A stretch of 64,000 nt of DNA, taken from positions 1-64,000 of the forward strand of contig DPKJ01000003.1 in the NCBI GenBank assembly GCA_003542575.1. The letters run 5' to 3'. Numbering within the stretch: the first letter of the stretch is position 1; the number at the start of each line of letters is the position of its first letter. The translations under genes and the position numbers were made by a program. This document shows positions 61,508 to 64,000 of the stretch, in pieces. The notes beneath the pieces were generated by a model. It saw only the letters and a program-made list of their open reading frames with translations, had not been told where the DNA came from and searched no databases. The DNA comes from Rikenellaceae bacterium (GTDB lineage Bacteria > Bacteroidota > Bacteroidia > Bacteroidales > UBA932).

Positions 61508-62827
61508 ATGAGTAAACAATATTTTGATACCTTACAGGTACATGCAGGACGTGACAGAAGCACATCTAACGGGCCCTGCGCAACCCCGATAGCACAAACG
61601 TCCTCCTTTTTATTCGATAGCACCGATCATGCTGCTTCACTTTTCAACCTCTCCCATCCGGGACATATATATACCAGATTATCAAACCCTACAACAGAGG
61701 TACTGGAGAAAAGAATTGCCGCACTCGAGGGTGCAGCAGCCGCTGTAGCCGTTTCATCAGGACAGGCATCACAATTTCTGACAATTCAGAATATTGCCTC
61801 TGCAGGCGATAATATCGTAAGTGCAACTTCACTTTATGGTGGCACACATAATCAATTCAAAATCAGCTTTGCACGCCTTGGAATTGAGTTCAGATTTGCT
61901 CCGAATGACAATATTGGTGAATTTGAAGCCAAGATTGATAACAAAACGAAAGCAATTTTCATTGAAACAATTGGAAACTCGGATTTTTATATTCCTGAAT
62001 TTGAAGCCTTTGCAGCATTAAGTAAAAAATACGACATTCCACTGATTGTTGACAACACTTTTGGGGCGGCCGGATACCTTTTCAGACCTATTGAGTACGG
62101 CACTGCTGTAATAACTCACGCTGCGACAAAATGGATTGGCGGACACGGCACATCAATAGGCGGTGTAGTTGTCGACTGCGGAAATTTCAACTGGGCAAAC
62201 GGTAAGTTTCCACAGTTCACAAACCCTTCGGAATCATACCACGGACTTAGTTTCTGGGATAGCTTTGGAGCAAACTCTCCACATGGGAACATAGCCTTTG
62301 CCGTTAAGGCACGTGCCGAAGGTCTGCGTGATTGGGGATGCACTCTAAGCCCTTTTAACTCTTTCCTGATTCAACAAGGGTGTGAAACTCTTTCCCTGAG
62401 AATGGATAAAATTCTTGGGAATGCACTTGAGCTTGCAAGTTGGCTGGAGGCTCACCCAAAGGTAGAATCTGTAAACTATCCCGGGCTTAAAAATAATCCC
62501 AACCACGAAAGAGCAAAAAAATATCTGAAAAACGGATTCGGAGGTGTGTTAACATTCACCCTAAAGGCGGCTGAAAAGGGCAATGATGGTATGCCTGCAG
62601 GCAAGATTCCCGATTTTGTTCACTCTCTTGAACTCATAAGTCATCTGGTAAATGTGGGAGACAATAAAACTCTCATAAGTCACTCAGCTTCTACCACACA
62701 CGCACAACTTAGCGAAAAGGAACTTGCTACTGCCGGAATAGGGGCAAATATGCTCAGAATATCCCTGGGAATTGAGAATATTGAGGACATTAAAGCCGAT
62801 ATTGAACAGGCATTAAGGAGGGTGTAG
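61508..62827 (+). CDS. metY: O-acetylhomoserine aminocarboxypropyltransferase (sulfhydrylase)
   Basis: 439-aa PLP enzyme of the Cys/Met metabolism family that makes homocysteine from O-acetylhomoserine and sulfide. The PLP-binding Lys is K208 in THAATKWIGGHG. The substrate Tyr is in SLYGGTHNQF, and the C-terminal SHSASTTHAQL is typical. Length distinguishes it from the about 380-aa cystathionine synthases. First main gene of the operon after the leader peptide; metX follows by 3 bp. Confidence 0.95.
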   Translation: MSKQYFDTLQVHAGRDRSTSNGPCATPIAQTSSFLFDSTDHAASLFNLSHPGHIYTRLSNPTTEVLEKRIAALEGAAAAVAVSSGQASQFLTIQNIASAGDNIVSATSLYGGTHNQFKISFARLGIEFRFAPNDNIGEFEAKIDNKTKAIFIETIGNSDFYIPEFEAFAALSKKYDIPLIVDNTFGAAGYLFRPIEYGTAVITHAATKWIGGHGTSIGGVVVDCGNFNWANGKFPQFTNPSESYHGLSFWDSFGANSPHGNIAFAVKARAEGLRDWGCTLSPFNSFLIQQGCETLSLRMDKILGNALELASWLEAHPKVESVNYPGLKNNPNHERAKKYLKNGFGGVLTFTLKAAEKGNDGMPAGKIPDFVHSLELISHLVNVGDNKTLISHSASTTHAQLSEKELATAGIGANMLRISLGIENIEDIKADIEQALRRV

Positions 62828-62830
62828 CTT

Positions 62831-63856
62831 ATGCAGAGAAAAGTTTATAAACACGCATCACCCTTTGTGCTAGAGAGCAATGCAACCCTTGATTCAGTTG
62901 AAATTTGTTATCACCAAAGCGGCACATACTCTCCGGGCAAGAGGGTAATATGGATATGTCATGCTCTTACTGCCAACTCAAATCCACAAGAGTGGTGGAG
63001 CGGGCTGGTAGGGCCGGGCAAACTCTTTGACCCCGAAAAATATCATGTGATCTGTGCCAATATGTTGGGTTCATGTTATGGCAGTACAGGCCCGGCCTCA
63101 AAAGGAGTTAACGGCAAACCTCATTTACTTGACTTTCCGGATATTACAGTGCGTGACACTGTTGCTGCCCACAACATGCTCAGAGAGCATCTTGGAATTG
63201 AGCAAATTGATTTGATAATCGGAGGCTCTATCGGAGGATTTCAGGCACTTGAATGGAGCATTATGTATCCTAAAGTGGTTAAGAACCTGGTGCTGATAGG
63301 CTGTAATGCGGCAGTATCGCCCTGGGGAGCAGCATTCAACGAATCTCAGAGAATGGCACTTCTGGCAGACCCCTCATTCAGAGAGCAAAAAGATATAAAC
63401 GGAGGCAAAGCCGGGCTTGAGACGGCCAGATCAATCGCTCTTTTATCGTATAGATCCTATGAGGGATACGGCAAAAGTCAGGGAGAGGATAACAACAATT
63501 TTACCTTCGCTTCAAAGGCGTGCAGCTACCAAAGGCATCAGGGTGAAAAGCTATCAAAAAGATTTGATGCATACTCATATTATACCCTAACTAAATCTGT
63601 TGACAGTCACAATGTTGCAAGAGGAAGAGGAAGCATTGAGAGGGCACTTTTGTCAGTTGAGGCATCTACACTTGTTATAGGCATTGATACAGATAACCTG
63701 TTTCCATTGGAGGAGCAGATATTTTTAAGTAGAAAAATTAAGGGGGCAAGGCTGGCTATTATCAAATCTCTTTATGGCCATGATGGATTTCTGCTCGAAT
63801 GGGAGCAGACTGAAAGTATTATCAGGAACAACTTTCAACTTTTTAACAATAACTAA
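62831..63856 (+). CDS. metX: Homoserine O-acetyltransferase
   Basis: 341-aa alpha/beta-hydrolase-fold acyltransferase that activates homoserine with acetyl-CoA. The nucleophile S133 is in GGSIGGFQALEW. The catalytic Asp is in VIGIDTDNLFP and the His in LYGHDGFLLEW. NMLGSCYGSTGP is the oxyanion-region signature of the family. It directly follows metY and precedes the aspartokinase gene by 2 bp; together they run from aspartate toward methionine. Confidence 0.94.
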   Translation: MQRKVYKHASPFVLESNATLDSVEICYHQSGTYSPGKRVIWICHALTANSNPQEWWSGLVGPGKLFDPEKYHVICANMLGSCYGSTGPASKGVNGKPHLLDFPDITVRDTVAAHNMLREHLGIEQIDLIIGGSIGGFQALEWSIMYPKVVKNLVLIGCNAAVSPWGAAFNESQRMALLADPSFREQKDINGGKAGLETARSIALLSYRSYEGYGKSQGEDNNNFTFASKACSYQRHQGEKLSKRFDAYSYYTLTKSVDSHNVARGRGSIERALLSVEASTLVIGIDTDNLFPLEEQIFLSRKIKGARLAIIKSLYGHDGFLLEWEQTESIIRNNFQLFNNN

Positions 63857-63858
63857 TT

Positions 63859-64000
63859 ATGCAAGTACTAAAATTCGGCGGGAGCTCGGTTGCAAATGCA
63901 GCCAACATTTCAAAGGTAGCCTCCATAGTAGCGGAGGCAGTGAAAAGAGACAGAACAATTCTGATTGCCTCGGCAATCGGAGGTTGTACAGATAAGCTCA
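63859..64000 (+). CDS. thrA: Aspartokinase, probably fused to homoserine dehydrogenase (5' part only)
   Basis: The window ends after 47 codons. The start MQVLKFGGSSVANAANI is the aspartokinase N-terminus with the KFGGSS kinase motif. Fusion to homoserine dehydrogenase (ThrA type) is inferred from what is usual in Bacteroidota and from the short Met-pathway context. It begins 2 bp after metX, in the same operon. Confidence 0.8.
   Translation, partial: MQVLKFGGSSVANAANISKVASIVAEAVKRDRTILIASAIGGCTDKL

Overview
The window looks like a piece of a Bacteroidota (probably Bacteroidales) chromosome from an anaerobe. The signs are promoters of the TAnnTTTG (-7) type, no strong Shine-Dalgarno sequences, two CarboxypepD-regulatory/TonB-dependent barrel proteins, a Bacteroidota-type omega subunit, a DUF3667 protein and a Bam/Skp gene cluster. 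Rubrerythrin, class III ribonucleotide reductase, a membrane pyrophosphatase and B12-dependent methylmalonyl-CoA mutase (propionate/succinate metabolism) point to anaerobic or microaerobic life.

Layout. 0-9 kb: minus-strand housekeeping block, read right to left as nadK, uppS, bamA, two skp/ompH genes, a terminator, murI and the pyrophosphatase hppA. 8.6-15.5 kb: pdxJ, a third Skp-like gene, a glycosyltransferase, purC, a LysM plus periplasmic-binding-fold protein, and convergent aminopeptidase P. 15.6-23 kb: rubrerythrin, a nucleoside-recognition membrane protein, trxB, bamD, an omega subunit, coaBC, recN and nagB. 23-31.5 kb: an alpha/beta-hydrolase-like protein, a membrane-anchored LytTR regulator, glutathione peroxidase and two TonB-dependent barrels around a small secreted protein. 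31.5-32.25 kb: gene-free DNA with two 170-bp imperfect-palindrome repeats.

About 32,258-43,656 is an integrated genomic island of roughly 11.4 kb in the 3' end of tRNA-Phe, bounded by a 13-bp direct repeat. It is visibly more AT-rich than its surroundings. It has a tyrosine recombinase at each end, an excisionase-like HTH gene, a 1.2-kb gene-free stretch with a strongly folded RNA candidate, a DUF4352-like membrane protein, a Gabija defence pair (GajA OLD-family nuclease plus GajB UvrD-like helicase), two unrecognised genes upstream of Gabija, and a caspase-like protease translationally coupled to the right-end recombinase. The island appears to bring a replacement terminator for the tRNA; the original terminator now lies just outside the left junction.

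43.8-56 kb: efp, a transglutaminase-like lipoprotein, a three-gene minus-strand set (O-methyltransferase, M16 peptidase, secreted unknown), dnaX, lptB, a Spy-like protein and mutAB. 56-61 kb: nrdDG behind a cobalamin riboswitch, a DUF3667 protein and an SMP-30-like protein. 61.2-64 kb: an aspartate-family operon (metY, metX, start of the aspartokinase gene) preceded by a 44-codon leader peptide rich in Ile, Thr and Met codons, a candidate attenuator for the three end products. B12 links two parts of the window: mutAB uses it, and the riboswitch probably turns off the B12-independent reductase when B12 is present.
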